From Chara braunii (lineage: Eukaryota > Streptophyta > Charophyceae > Charales > Characeae), in the NCBI GenBank assembly GCA_003427395.1, contig BFEA01000381.1, forward strand, positions 443,316 through 479,928: 36,613 nucleotides of DNA, read 5' to 3'. How positions within the stretch are numbered: position 1 is the first letter of the stretch; each line of letters opens with the position of its first letter. Below the pieces are notes generated by a model. It was not told the DNA's origin. It saw nothing but the letters and a program-made list of their open reading frames with translations, and did no database searches. A program made the translations under genes and the position numbers. This document shows positions 1 through 8,346 of the stretch, piece by piece.

Positions 1-66
<66 letters not shown>

Positions 67-77
67 GGGGGGGGGGG
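1..77. repeat. (AG)n microsatellite plus G-run at left edge
   Basis: Bases 1-63 are an uninterrupted AG dinucleotide repeat that runs off the window edge. It is followed by a run of 13 G at 65-77. The true length of the tract is unknown because the window cuts it. Confidence 0.97.
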
Positions 78-89
78 ATGGACAACCCA

Positions 90-176
90 TCCCCTGTGGC
101 TGAACTGTACACACACATGTAATAACAATTGAACCGATCAGGGGTTCGAGTCCTACCTAGTAAATTTTTTTTTTTT
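90..176 (+). other. tRNA-like segment with A box, B box and T-run (SINE or tRNA relic)
   Basis: An A-box match (TGGCTGAACTG, 97-107) and a perfect B box (GGTTCGAGTCC, 143-153) lie 46 bases apart start to start, which is the spacing of an ordinary tRNA. A T-run at 165-176 follows and could act as a Pol III terminator. The acceptor, D and T stems cannot be completed, so this is not a functional tRNA. I infer a tRNA-derived SINE head or an old tRNA relic; chance is possible for the A box but less so for the B box. Confidence 0.45.
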
Positions 177-202
177 CATTTTTTTATACCTAGTAAAATT
201 AG

Positions 203-240
203 ATGGATATAGTGTTAGGGCGTTGGGCTTTCAAACAAAA
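203..240 (+). other. tRNA-Ser/Leu-like D-arm and anticodon-arm fragment
   Basis: The stretch around 211-236 (TTAGGGCGTTGGGCTTTCAA) resembles the D-loop and anticodon arm of class II plant tRNAs, which typically have a GGTTAAGGCGTTGGAC-like segment. No B box follows before the (GA)n tract. An 11-base string, TACCTAGTAAA, occurs both at 154-164 (end of the previous tRNA-like unit) and at 187-197 (just before this one), suggesting two head-to-tail units of one small element. Confidence 0.35.
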
Positions 241-252
241 GAAAAAAGGAAA

Positions 253-322
253 CACAGAGAGAGAGAGAGAGACAGGGGGAGAGAGAGGGAGAGAGGGGGG
301 GAGAGAGAGAGAGAGAGAGATA
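253..322. repeat. Imperfect (GA)n microsatellite
   Basis: GA dinucleotides interrupted by short G-runs. The open reading frames that cross it are Arg/Glu-rich artefacts of the repeat. Confidence 0.95.
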
Positions 323-364
323 TGGAGAGGTACCTCGATCCTATTGCCACGTGTCACGTTCATC

Positions 365-630
365 AGCTGCTTCCTCCTCCGCTTCCCTTTTCCTCCCCTC
401 TCTTCCTTCTTCCAGCTCGATTTGATTCTTCTACCTCCTCATCCTCTCCCTCTCCCTCTCCCTCTCCTCCTCCTCCTCCTCCTCCTCCTCCCTCCTCCTT
501 CATCCTCCTCCCTCCTCCTCCTCCTCCCTCCTCCTCCTTCCTCCTGCTCCTCCTCCCTCCTCCTCTTTCTCCTAACTTCCCTTCACCTCTCCTCGTCCTC
601 CACCTTCTTTCTCCTCTATCCTTTTTTGTT
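365..630. repeat. Polypyrimidine tract, mostly CTC/CCT triplets
   Basis: Almost entirely C and T on the plus strand, with clusters of (CTC)n around 467-545. All frames read as Ser/Pro/Leu runs and I do not regard them as genes. Just downstream, a 17-bp unit (TTCATGCCGATGGTTTC) is tandemly duplicated at 650-666 and 667-683. The rest of 630-895 holds nothing recognisable. Confidence 0.9.
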
Positions 631-894
631 TTGTTTTGTTTTTGTTTTCTTCATGCCGATGGTTTCTTCATGCTGATGGTTTCCTTCACACGCTTACTTT
701 TCAATTATACAGCTTCATTTCCATGTATTTATTTATATGTTTCTTCGTGCTTGCTGAGCTTATTTCAAATAAACACTTTCTATCATCATTTCTCCTTTTC
801 CTTTCTTCCCTTTTTCTCCAAGGGAGGGAGACCGACGAGACATACCTTCATCGCGATCCCGATAGCAACACTGATTCTCGGCGCCTGCCTCTTC

Positions 895-1205
895 TTTCCA
901 TTTCTCCTCCTCCTCCTCCTCCACGCCCTCCACTTCTTCCCCCCCCTCCTCCTCGTCTTCTCCCTCCTCCTCTTCCTCCTTGCTTGTTCGCTTCTTCGTT
1001 CTTCCTTCTACCGTTTCTCATATCCTGCTTCCTCTTCTTTTCCCTCCTACTACTACTACTACTACTCATCCTCCCCCTCGTTTATCCATTTCTTGTTCCT
1101 TCCTCCTACTATTTCTTCTATCCTTCCTCCTCTTCTTCTCCCCCCTCCTCCCTTTTTCCCTCCTCCTCTTTCCCGCTCCTCTTCCTCCCCCTCCCCTCGC
1201 CCTCG
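895..1205. repeat. Second polypyrimidine tract
   Basis: C/T-rich over about 310 bases with (CTC)n, (CTA)n at 1048-1066 and (CCT)n patches. Open frames on both strands are compositional. The homopurine/homopyrimidine character could allow triplex (H-DNA) structure. Confidence 0.9.
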
Positions 1206-1275
1206 CCGAGCCCCGCTGGACTACGCACCGTGTAAAACAATGGCGAGTGCATCTTAACCAAGAAAGCGGACAGGT

Positions 1276-1325
1276 ACACTCTCCTTTCTTTTTCTTTTTC
1301 TTTTTCTTTTTCGTTTTCTTTTTCG
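1276..1325. repeat. (TTTTC)n pentanucleotide repeat
   Basis: About eight TTTTC-type units with one CGTTTTC variation. It is followed at 1326-1340 by a sequence ending in GCAG, which looks like a splice acceptor, but no convincing exon follows. Confidence 0.9.
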
Positions 1326-1800
1326 CGTTTGGCCCGCAGTGTGCGTGCGAGAACACGTGATCAACTGCTCTGGCGCGGTAACCACGTCAGAATGCACTTG
1401 GACGCCATCATTGTAAACATACTGATCGTGCACCTAGTCATTCAGCGCCGACAAGGTCCATTCTGTTCTGACTCAGAGGTGGTTTTCTTTTCCCGTTCGT
1501 TACACGTGGCTTCTTTTTCTTTTTTCCAAAGCTACAGGCGGTTTGGATATCTCTGGACATAACGGTACTGCTCCACGTTAGTATACTCGCACTTCTTCTT
1601 TTTCCGAAGTTCCCTGCACGTATCGGACCACGATCAGGGCCAGATTCCGCTGAGAGAGTCGCACAGTCTTCCCCGCCACAACGCACCGTCAACATGAATG
1701 TACCAAAGCTCATCTTTCCGGCCAGGTACGGTCGTAATCAGGTACGTTGTGCTCGGGGGAAGAATACATTACATGGTAATATAGACTCTTCTGTCAAATG
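1326..1800. other. Spacer without recognisable gene
   Basis: Mixed-composition sequence of about 50% GC. Short open frames exist on both strands but none resembles a known family. Two GTACG donor-like sites lie near 1724 and 1741. I see no promoter, RNA gene or repeat here. Confidence 0.5.
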
Positions 1801-1860
1801 TTTCATCATCTTCTTTTTTCTTCTTTTAAAAAAAAAAAAAAAAAGATCTTTCATCATCTT
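1801..1860. repeat. Poly(A) tract bracketed by a 12-bp direct repeat
   Basis: TTTCATCATCTT occurs at 1801-1812 and again at 1849-1860, flanking a T-rich then A18 segment (A-run about 1828-1844, followed by GATC). This could be a small retroposed insertion with a target-site duplication. The second repeat does not directly abut the A-run, so the case is weaker than at 2357-2407. Confidence 0.4.
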
Positions 1861-1984
1861 TCAAATTATTTCAATTCACCTTCACTACCTACCCACCACT
1901 ACTCCTAAGGCATAATTATACAGGGGACCCCTGCGAACATAACTTTGTTTTTCTCCCTCCAGCCATCAGAGGGGATGCATGTTG

Positions 1985-2255
1985 GCACACCCCCCCCACC
2001 ACCACCCCCTCCCCCCCCACACACACACAACCATGGTGGTCAAGGATGGGGTGGGGCCGCCGGTGGGGGTCCGCGGCTAACGATAAGACCAAGCATTTTG
2101 TTTGCCAGTAGCTGCGCCTCCCTTTTCATTGTCTCTCCTCCACCCCCCAACCGCATATAACAGCAGTGTCTGAAGGCCAAGACTCTCCCACACACCACAG
2201 ACCACACACCACACACAACCCACTCACACAACCCACTCGCACTCACACGCGTGTT
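1985..2255. repeat. C-rich and CA-rich low-complexity tracts
   Basis: A C-rich run with CCA and CA units spans about 1990-2031, and a CA/CCA-rich stretch with CACACAAC motifs spans 2187-2255. The sequence between (2032-2186) is G/C-rich spacer with no recognised gene. Confidence 0.8.
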
Positions 2256-2356
2256 GGCCATGGACCCTGCTATTACCGATCAGAGGAATCAAGCGGACTA
2301 TCACCGCTGGTTGGAACTATAACTGAGATTCTGAGAAGAGCCTGCGTCGACCTCAC

Positions 2357-2407
2357 AACTCCGCACAACTCCCAAAAAAAAAAAAAAAAAAAACTCCGCA
2401 CAACTCC
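2357..2407. mobile_element. Poly(A)-only insertion flanked by a 16-bp target-site duplication
   Basis: AACTCCGCACAACTCC is present at 2357-2372 and repeated exactly at 2392-2407. Between them there is one C and then only A residues (2374-2391). A bare A-tract bounded by a perfect direct repeat is the footprint expected of target-primed reverse transcription truncated inside the poly(A) tail. Replication slippage that duplicated the flank is the main alternative. Confidence 0.65.
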
Positions 2408-2500
2408 TGACCGAATGCCACGTGCGTGCCTAACGATCTAACGATGCTCTCGATTCCTCTGCCTCTCTGTTCGAACTGACGCTGCTGCAGCGAGGCCGAA

Positions 2501-2560
2501 GCTCCGTTTCGGACCGTGGTTCTCCGCTTGGGAACTTTGGGACCGTAGTTTAGATGTTTC
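2501..2560 (+). repeat. Isolated units related to the 14.5-kb minisatellite
   Basis: Contains CTCCGCTTGGGAACTT and the 15-mer GGACCGTAGTTTAGA (2540-2554). The same 15-mer recurs at 14883-14897, and the CGCTT(G/C)GGA core recurs throughout the 14534-14905 array. About one and a half units are present, with no local array. Confidence 0.7.
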
Positions 2561-3700
2561 TTTCTTGGGAAAATTGCAGCTGTAACCCACTATACCAAGT
2601 CCCAGCGCCCACTTGCATCTATACCCGGGAAACAACCCGTGGATATTATTTGCATACCCAGGATCTAGGTTGGTAACGCACAACTGCGGCTATAACCAGC
2701 TACTGGAATGCACATATTACACCCGCGTAAAATTGTGGGCGGACCGGCCAATTCAAAAAAAAAAAAAAATCCCCCCTCAAAATTCGAATTGCATTCAATA
2801 TAGAGAGATAGGCCACGTTGACCTTTGTAGGTGCACCCTCGAAGTTCGGCGAACTTGGACCGCTAGCGCTGCACGGCGAACAGAGCGGCAGGCCCGCCGG
2901 ATACCACAGCGACGAGCGGCAGCCCTTGGTGCTGGACTGGTATGGGAGGACTACCCCTTGGGCACCCGTCTCTGTCCCTGCCCCGTCGAAGGAGCAGCGA
3001 CCATAACTGGCCATGGACAGAGGGGCGCGAGCAGCCGGTGACACAAGGAAGAGAGAGCGACGACGCAGCTTCGAAGCGGAAACAACACCGACCAAGAGAG
3101 GGTAACAGAGAAACGGAAGATGCAGCGAAAAAACAGCGGTGAGAACGAAGGGAGGAAGGTGACCGGGTAGGATGAAGAGTAAAATAGGAGAAAATGGGAC
3201 GACCATGGAAGGAGGAAAAGAAGGATAGGAGGATGGCTCAAGCGTACCAGGGGTAAGAAGGAAAAACGAACAAAGGAAGGATAGAAACGGAAAGAGGCGG
3301 AAGAGGAGAGTAAGTATCGAAAACAGAAAGGAGGACAGCGTGAGAAGAAGGAAGGGAAGGACGGGTGGCTGCCAGCAGATGTGAAGACATACCAGGCCTC
3401 TTGGTGACCTCCTCGGCCAGAGCGAAGCGCCTTACGAGGCGCGAAGGGAAAAGACGCAAGCACCATAAAGGAGGGTGAAGTTCAGTATGAGAAGAATCTG
3501 ATCTTAAGAAAAGCAAAAGGGACTCATCATCGGCAAGCTTGGAAGCAATACAACTATTGAGGAGGAGGGGACGACATCTAACAAAGGTTACTCTGGGTTC
3601 TGACCCCCGTACCTTTGGGGCCCCGGGGGAACTCCCCCGGTGAAGGAAGGGGAACAGCCTGGAGGTAAGTGATAGAAGATAGATCCCCCCCTTTCCCTCT
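2561..3700. other. Spacer with poly(A) run and purine-rich tract
   Basis: An A14 run lies near 2756-2769. A GC-rich patch at 2818-3006 is open in several frames on both strands, so no coding call is justified. 3130-3370 is strongly purine-rich (GGA/GAA). A perfect 8-bp stem, CCGGGGGA/TCCCCCGG, lies at 3623-3640. I recognise no gene. Confidence 0.5.
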
Positions 3701-3703
3701 TCC

Positions 3704-4112
3704 GCTACCTCAGTCGAGCCTGATCCCGATCCTTTCCCCTGATACGCCTCCCCTACACCATCCTCTCCTTTGCTACCTTTGTTGAGTCTGATCTCGATCT
3801 TTCCCCTTGACACCCCTTTCCTCTTCCATACTTCTTCCCGTACACTGCCGCCCGTCCAGATTCCGATCTCCCTCCATCTCCCCCCCGTACGCTATCCCCG
3901 GCCTAGGCCATCCATACACCGCCTCCCGCCCTCTACCTCCCCCCTTTGCTATCTCGCCACTGATTCCTATTCCTGTCATCCTCTCCCGCCCAGACCCCCC
4001 TTGACTCCACGCTATTCGACCCGGACTATCCTGCCCCTCCATACCAGACTCTCCCCAGACTCCACGTTATTCGACCCTGACTATCCTGCCCCTGCATACC
4101 AGATTCTCCCTC
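3704..4112. repeat. GC-rich tandem repeats of 68 and 55 bp
   Basis: A unit beginning GCTACCT recurs at 3704 and 3772 (period 68, diverged). A 55-bp unit beginning GACTCCAC occurs at 4003-4057 and 4058-4112 with few differences. The second array continues in frame from the minus-strand ORF1 remnant and adds a repeated Gly-Gln-Asp-Ser-like segment to its C-terminus. Confidence 0.8.
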
Positions 4113-4790
4113 AGATGTGATTTTTTTTGCTGGATGGTAGGGGCACTCTGAGTCCAGGGGAGGGTGTTTGTACGCCTGGCACTTGAAACACCAAGGCCGT
4201 GTCTTGTGTGTTGTATGGACTTTGAAGTCCTTGTCCCCTACCCGAAAGGGAATGACATCGTCGATGGTGAAGATGTGGTCGTTGGGAATATCTAGAGCGA
4301 TCATAAGATAATCGTCCCTTGGGGCCACATGAGGGGGAAGGGGGTTGATAAAATCGACGATGTCATATTTTTGGGCGAGCTCCTGCACGATGCCCCTTGG
4401 ATTTCTATGGGCACGTGCCGGAATTCCACCCAGTAAAAGTCCGTCATTAGTTGTTCCTGCTTCTCTTTCGGCTTTTGCTGTTTCAGGGGGAACCAAGGGA
4501 AAATCCGAACCTCTGAACGCCCACAGGGTATGCTCCGCCATGAATCCATAATTTGCTTGTCTGAAACAAACCTGCAAATTACTGTAAAGAATGTCGATGA
4601 GATAGGTTGGATTAGAAAGAAGTCTCATGCACCCTCCTCTAATCCTTTGAGGGTTGCGAATCGTTTCTTGATCCACCCTACCTTATCGTTTGCCGATTTA
4701 TAAGCGGCGTCATCATAAAACACCGACGTGCTTGCATGTCTGGTATAGATTGTGTCCCTTTCCTTAAGCATTTCGCTCGAGAGGTCTTTA
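4026..4790 (-). pseudogene. LINE ORF1 remnant with zinc knuckle (LINE-C)
   Basis: Minus-strand coding sequence typical of plant L1-like ORF1 (Gag-like nucleic-acid-binding) proteins. A globular region reads through about 4620-4190, with strings such as LLSNPTYLIDILYSNLQ and RDDYLMIALDIPNDHIFTID. A zinc knuckle follows at about 4115-4185 (CFKC, then His and Cys, CX2CX4HX6C; the usual last spacing is X4). Upstream codons at 4690-4790 (DTIYTRHAST, KSANDKVGWIKKRF) lie in another frame, so at least one frameshift sits near 4625-4640. No ORF2 follows on this strand, so the copy is truncated or rearranged. Confidence is high for a LINE-type ORF1 and lower for its exact limits. Confidence 0.75.
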
Positions 4791-4815
4791 CCCTGTGTTT
4801 CTTCCCCCCCTGTCC

Positions 4816-5040
4816 CAAACAGGCAATTAAAATCAGGGGGGGGAGGGATGGGGGAAAAGAAGTCGGGATCGGGGTCAGGAGGGGGCAGGTAGCGAGGTCG
4901 GGCCCGGGGGGAAGGTCCCAATCAGGCAATCAGAATCGGGGAGAGGGGGGGGAGAGATCGGGATCAGCACCAGGGTGGCGGGTCAGGAGAATCGGGTAGC
5001 AGGGTCGAGGGGAACCCAATCAGGCAATTAGAATCAGGAA
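4816..5040 (-). repeat. GC-rich ~100-bp monomers upstream of LINE-C ORF1
   Basis: A landmark like CCAATCAGGCAATTAGAATC occurs at about 4816, 4917 and 5016, spaced by roughly 100 bases. Each is followed by a G-rich body with (T)CGGGATC(G/A) motifs. On the minus strand these monomers lie just 5' of ORF1, where L1-type elements often carry promoter repeats; a promoter role is inferred from position only. Confidence 0.7.
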
Positions 5041-5125
5041 GAGCGGAGAAGTAGCAGGGTCGGGGGAAGGAGGGGCGGGGAGAGGAGCGGGGCAGGGGGG
5101 CCGAGTCGAGAGAGAGAGAAGAAAA

Positions 5126-5345
5126 GGCCCAGATCAGGATCGGACATGAGGGGGGGAGGTAGGACGTGGTGTAAGCCAGCGGGGTGTGTCCCGATCAAGG
5201 GGTCCGAAACCGAAAGGAACTAACGGAGAACGGAGGGCCCAAATCGGGATCGGACCCGAGGGCGGGAGGTAGGCGGGGGGAGTCTGGGCGGGGGGATGAC
5301 GGGGGTAGGGGACGGGGGCGAAGGGGGAAAGATCGAGATCGGGCC
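5126..5345. repeat. 110-bp G-rich tandem duplication
   Basis: GGCCCAGATCAGGATCGGAC at 5126 recurs as GGCCCAAATCGGGATCGGAC at 5236, and both are followed by a GAG-GGCGGGAGGTAGG-like run. This is a second monomer type in the 5' region of the minus-strand LINE. 5346-5527 contains nothing recognisable. Confidence 0.7.
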
Positions 5346-5527
5346 TCACCAGGGTAGCGAAAGAGAGCCTACGGGCCGCCTGCTACGCGATCCGTTCAAG
5401 GACACCTAATGGAGGACGGTAGATGTCGGGCACGAAGGCTGGGTATATGTGGATGAGCCACGGGAGGGAGGAGGGGTAAGGGGGTGGAAATGGGAGAAAG
5501 GTGGAGCAACAAACTGGGACACAAAGC

Positions 5528-6056
5528 CACTACAACAGAAAAATTTCCCAAAATTAAATAATCATTTTAGAGTAAAATTACATTCTAAATTCCAAATTTT
5601 ATTCCATCTTAAAAAGCGTCATTCCAATTTTAAAATTTTTCGTCTTACTTGAAAACTTTCCTTCCAAGAATGGGATATCCCTTCTTATTTGAACTGCATG
5701 CTAGAGATGGAATGAAAGTCTAGATGAGTTCATGAAATATTTTAATTGGACTCTCATTCTAAGTAAGGATTTTCAGTCATAAATAGGTTAATCCAATCTA
5801 AATAAGATGATATTTGTTGTAGTGGAATAAAAGTCTAAATAAAACATTTCATAAACTCGTACAGACTTTCATTCCATCTTGAACAAATAAATGTAGTTGG
5901 AAGGGAAAACTCATATTTAGACGAGAACTTATCAAATTAAATTGAAAATTTTAGAATTGGACAAACATTGGAATGATAATTAATAAATATGAAGGATTTT
6001 TTTTTTATAGAATGTTTTTTCAACTTTCATTTCTCATGGGAATTTTTCTGTTGTAG
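5528..6056. mobile_element. AT-rich foldback MITE with CACTA-like left end
   Basis: The left end CTACAACAGAAAAATTTCCC (5530-5549, preceded by CA) matches the inverted right end GGGAATTTTTCTGTTGTAG (6038-6056) with one indel. The interior is a long imperfect palindrome: the segment near 5709-5745 (GGAATGAAAGTCTAGATGAG) is inverted at about 5838-5876, and the GGAAGG/CCTTCC flanks match too. An exact inverted copy of the left terminus, TGTTGTAGTGG, lies internally at 5815-5825, so a shorter element (5527-5825) may be nested. No transposase is encoded. The CACTACAA start suggests CACTA, but a clean 3-bp target duplication is not visible. Confidence 0.7.
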
Positions 6057-6262
6057 GCCAATGGATCCCCCCTAAACCGGTGGAGGTGCACATGAAAAAT
6101 ACCACCAACGTCTCACACCCCTTATATTCTCACCTTAAAAAAGAGAAAAACACACCTGGTCTAACCAACAGCCAACAGAACATGTAAGAAACAATAGGGC
6201 CAGAGCCCCGGACTGAGTCTCGGAAAGAGCCCAGACCACAAGACTTCATCACTTCGGTAGAC

Positions 6263-8330
6263 ATGGGGGAACTGTGGCAGGTTCCACCCCCAAAGAAAAA
6301 AGCATCCCCCACCAAACAAGGAAAGTTTCCAAACCAACGAGCTGGAATAGATAATCGAATTCAGGTACTGACAACAGAAGTAGGGGACAAACAAATAGCA
6401 ACACAATAGTCATGAGAACTGGGGCAGCATGAACCTCAGGAACAAACAGGAAGAGGAGAGAAAGGTAAGAAACACAGAAGACTGGAGTCCCCTTGTGAAG
6501 AAAGCAATGTACGGGTAATCAACTTGAAGGGGGAAGGAGGGGGGACCCCCCTAGGATAATGAAGCAGTGAGCAAATGAATAAGAAGGGAGGGGAGGGAGG
6601 TGGTAAGACAACACAAGAGGGGGAGAAGCAACTGGCCCAAGAGGAGGGGCCCCATCAGGCGACCAGGGGAGGGAACAATAGGGGACCTAACCCAAGAATC
6701 CCCCCAAACAGACCCTTCCCAAGGGTCCCGGACCCTAGCCAGTGAAGAAACCCCCCTCCGGGAGTCCGGGGTGGACCCGTTTCTGCAAGCTTTTGGACCC
6801 CAACCCATGGATTGGGAACCACCGACAATCTCCTCGGATGAGGAAATGACGGACACCACGCCTGAGGCCTGGGGGTCGCAAGGGGAAAAATATATTGAGA
6901 CCAGACTAAAGGGTCAGGCGGAATGGCTAATCGACCAGCTCCAAACTCTATACACAGACCAACTTGAAACAGAGACGTATTGAGACGAGGCTTATGTACA
7001 TCTCTTCTCTCTATTGAATGAGAGCCCCAACCTGAAACAGACTTTGAAACAAGGCCTATTCCCGGATATCGATTGACAACAGGTGTTGAACAATATTTGG
7101 AACATTGTTCACATAAAATTTCAGCTTCCCACAACAGTTGAAGCACCCACAACTGCCAAAACACACACCAGGTCCCAAAAGACAGTAAACCCCTCGAGTG
7201 GTGCTGACACCCCCCCCCACATCCCCCTGATCAGTCTCTCTCGGATGAGGCCATACAACAGGCCATGCACACTGTCCACACCGAACAAGGAGAGAGAGAG
7301 GCAGCGGAGGCAGAAGAAACAGGCATGTCAAAGCAGGTCAAACTGCGTCACCTAATTGAAAAAGGGTTATATCATAAGAGCTTGCCAAAAAGAAACAAGG
7401 TACTAGTGTTACCGATCAGGAGGAAAGTCAGAAAATGGGAGTTGGGTCTGTCACCTGCCGAGTTTGAGGACCCCTATACCCCTTCCTATGGAGGATTGCA
7501 CAAGCGGTTATCGGGTGGCTGAAAATTCAGGAATGAAAATTCTAAAGTGAGAGTTTTTGATAGTCTGAAAATCCTGAATGGTCCTGAAGTGGTGAAAGGT
7601 CCGAAGACCCTGAAAACCAACTGTTTAGGCAGGTTGCATCATGAAGTGGTCAAATGAGAGTTTTTGGCAGTCTGAAAATCATGAATGGTCCTGAAGTGGT
7701 GAAAGGTCCGAAGACCATGAAAACCATCCTTCACCACTTGAGGATGCAGCCTGTCTAAACAGGTGGTTTTCAAGGTCTTCAAAGTTTTCACCACTTCAGG
7801 ACCATTCAGGATTTTCGGACCTAAATGGTCATGAAGTGGTGAAAGGTCCGAAGACCCTGAAAACCACCTGTTTAGGCAGGCTGCATCCTGAAGTGGTGAA
7901 GAGTGTCCTGGAGTGGTGATGAAAAATACGACTGTTGTTAACCTTCTCTCGAGGATTGATACGACTTGGTTGACACATGCAGAGGGAAGGGGCACTTAGG
8001 ACTCGGGAAGTTATGAAATTCATTGCTAGTCACTACGAACCAGGAGCTATGACCACCATCAGCCTATCAACGGTAGGCTTGAAGATGACCTACAAGGATC
8101 TCTACGTGAGATTCAAAGAAAACAAGGAGGCATGATTGCAATGGTACACACACAACATGCTCCTGGATATCCAACAATTTAAGATCAAGCCGAGTAATAT
8201 CTGGTCCACCGATGAAATACTCATATGCATTTGCACGATACTGAGGAAAAACATCCTCAACAGGGGAATAAATTGGGACACGCAAGAATGGACGCGGCTA
8301 CTAAACAGATAAGGAAGGGTTAGAGGGTAC
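6263..8330 (+). pseudogene. Degenerate LINE ORF1 (LINE-A)
   Basis: A 48-codon Pro/Lys-rich start (MGELWQVPPPKKK...) runs 6263-6409 and is followed by ...DWSPLVKKAMYG. A Gly/Lys-rich segment spans 6567-6734, then an acidic segment (MDWEPPTISSDEEMTD) to 6983 that continues in frame past single stops to about 7270. A frameshift leads into a basic segment (7265-7522; LIEKGLYHKSLPKRNKVLVL). After an inserted inverted-repeat array (7550-7905) it resumes at about 7975 (MKFIASHYEPGAM; WSTDEILICICTILRKN) and stops just before ORF2. The zinc knuckle seen in LINE-C is not found here, so a central deletion is likely. Assignment rests on position directly before ORF2 and on composition. Confidence 0.6.
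7550..7905. repeat. Direct and inverted ~90-bp repeat array inside LINE-A
   Basis: The unit contains GGTCCTGAAGTGGTGAAAGG and GTTTAGGCAGG. Forward copies lie at about 7550-7657, 7658-7730 and 7822-7905; one inverted copy lies at about 7728-7826. The inverted copy and the last forward copy form a nearly continuous palindrome of about 170 bp (for example AGGATGCAGCCTGTCTAAACAG against CTGTTTAGGCAGGCTGCATCC). The array interrupts the ORF1 region and has no coding content of its own. Confidence 0.85.
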
Positions 8331-8346
8331 ACAGTCACAACCTACG

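Noticed and set aside
203-1360. Several long open frames (up to 344 codons) on both strands
   Set aside because: They are Ser/Pro/Leu or Arg/Glu runs produced by CTC, GA and TTTTC repeats, with no domain and no normal composition.
2700-3813. Overlapping open frames of 168-191 codons on the minus strand and shorter ones on the plus strand
   Set aside because: Many frames are open at once over a purine-rich, stop-poor sequence, and none resembles a known family.
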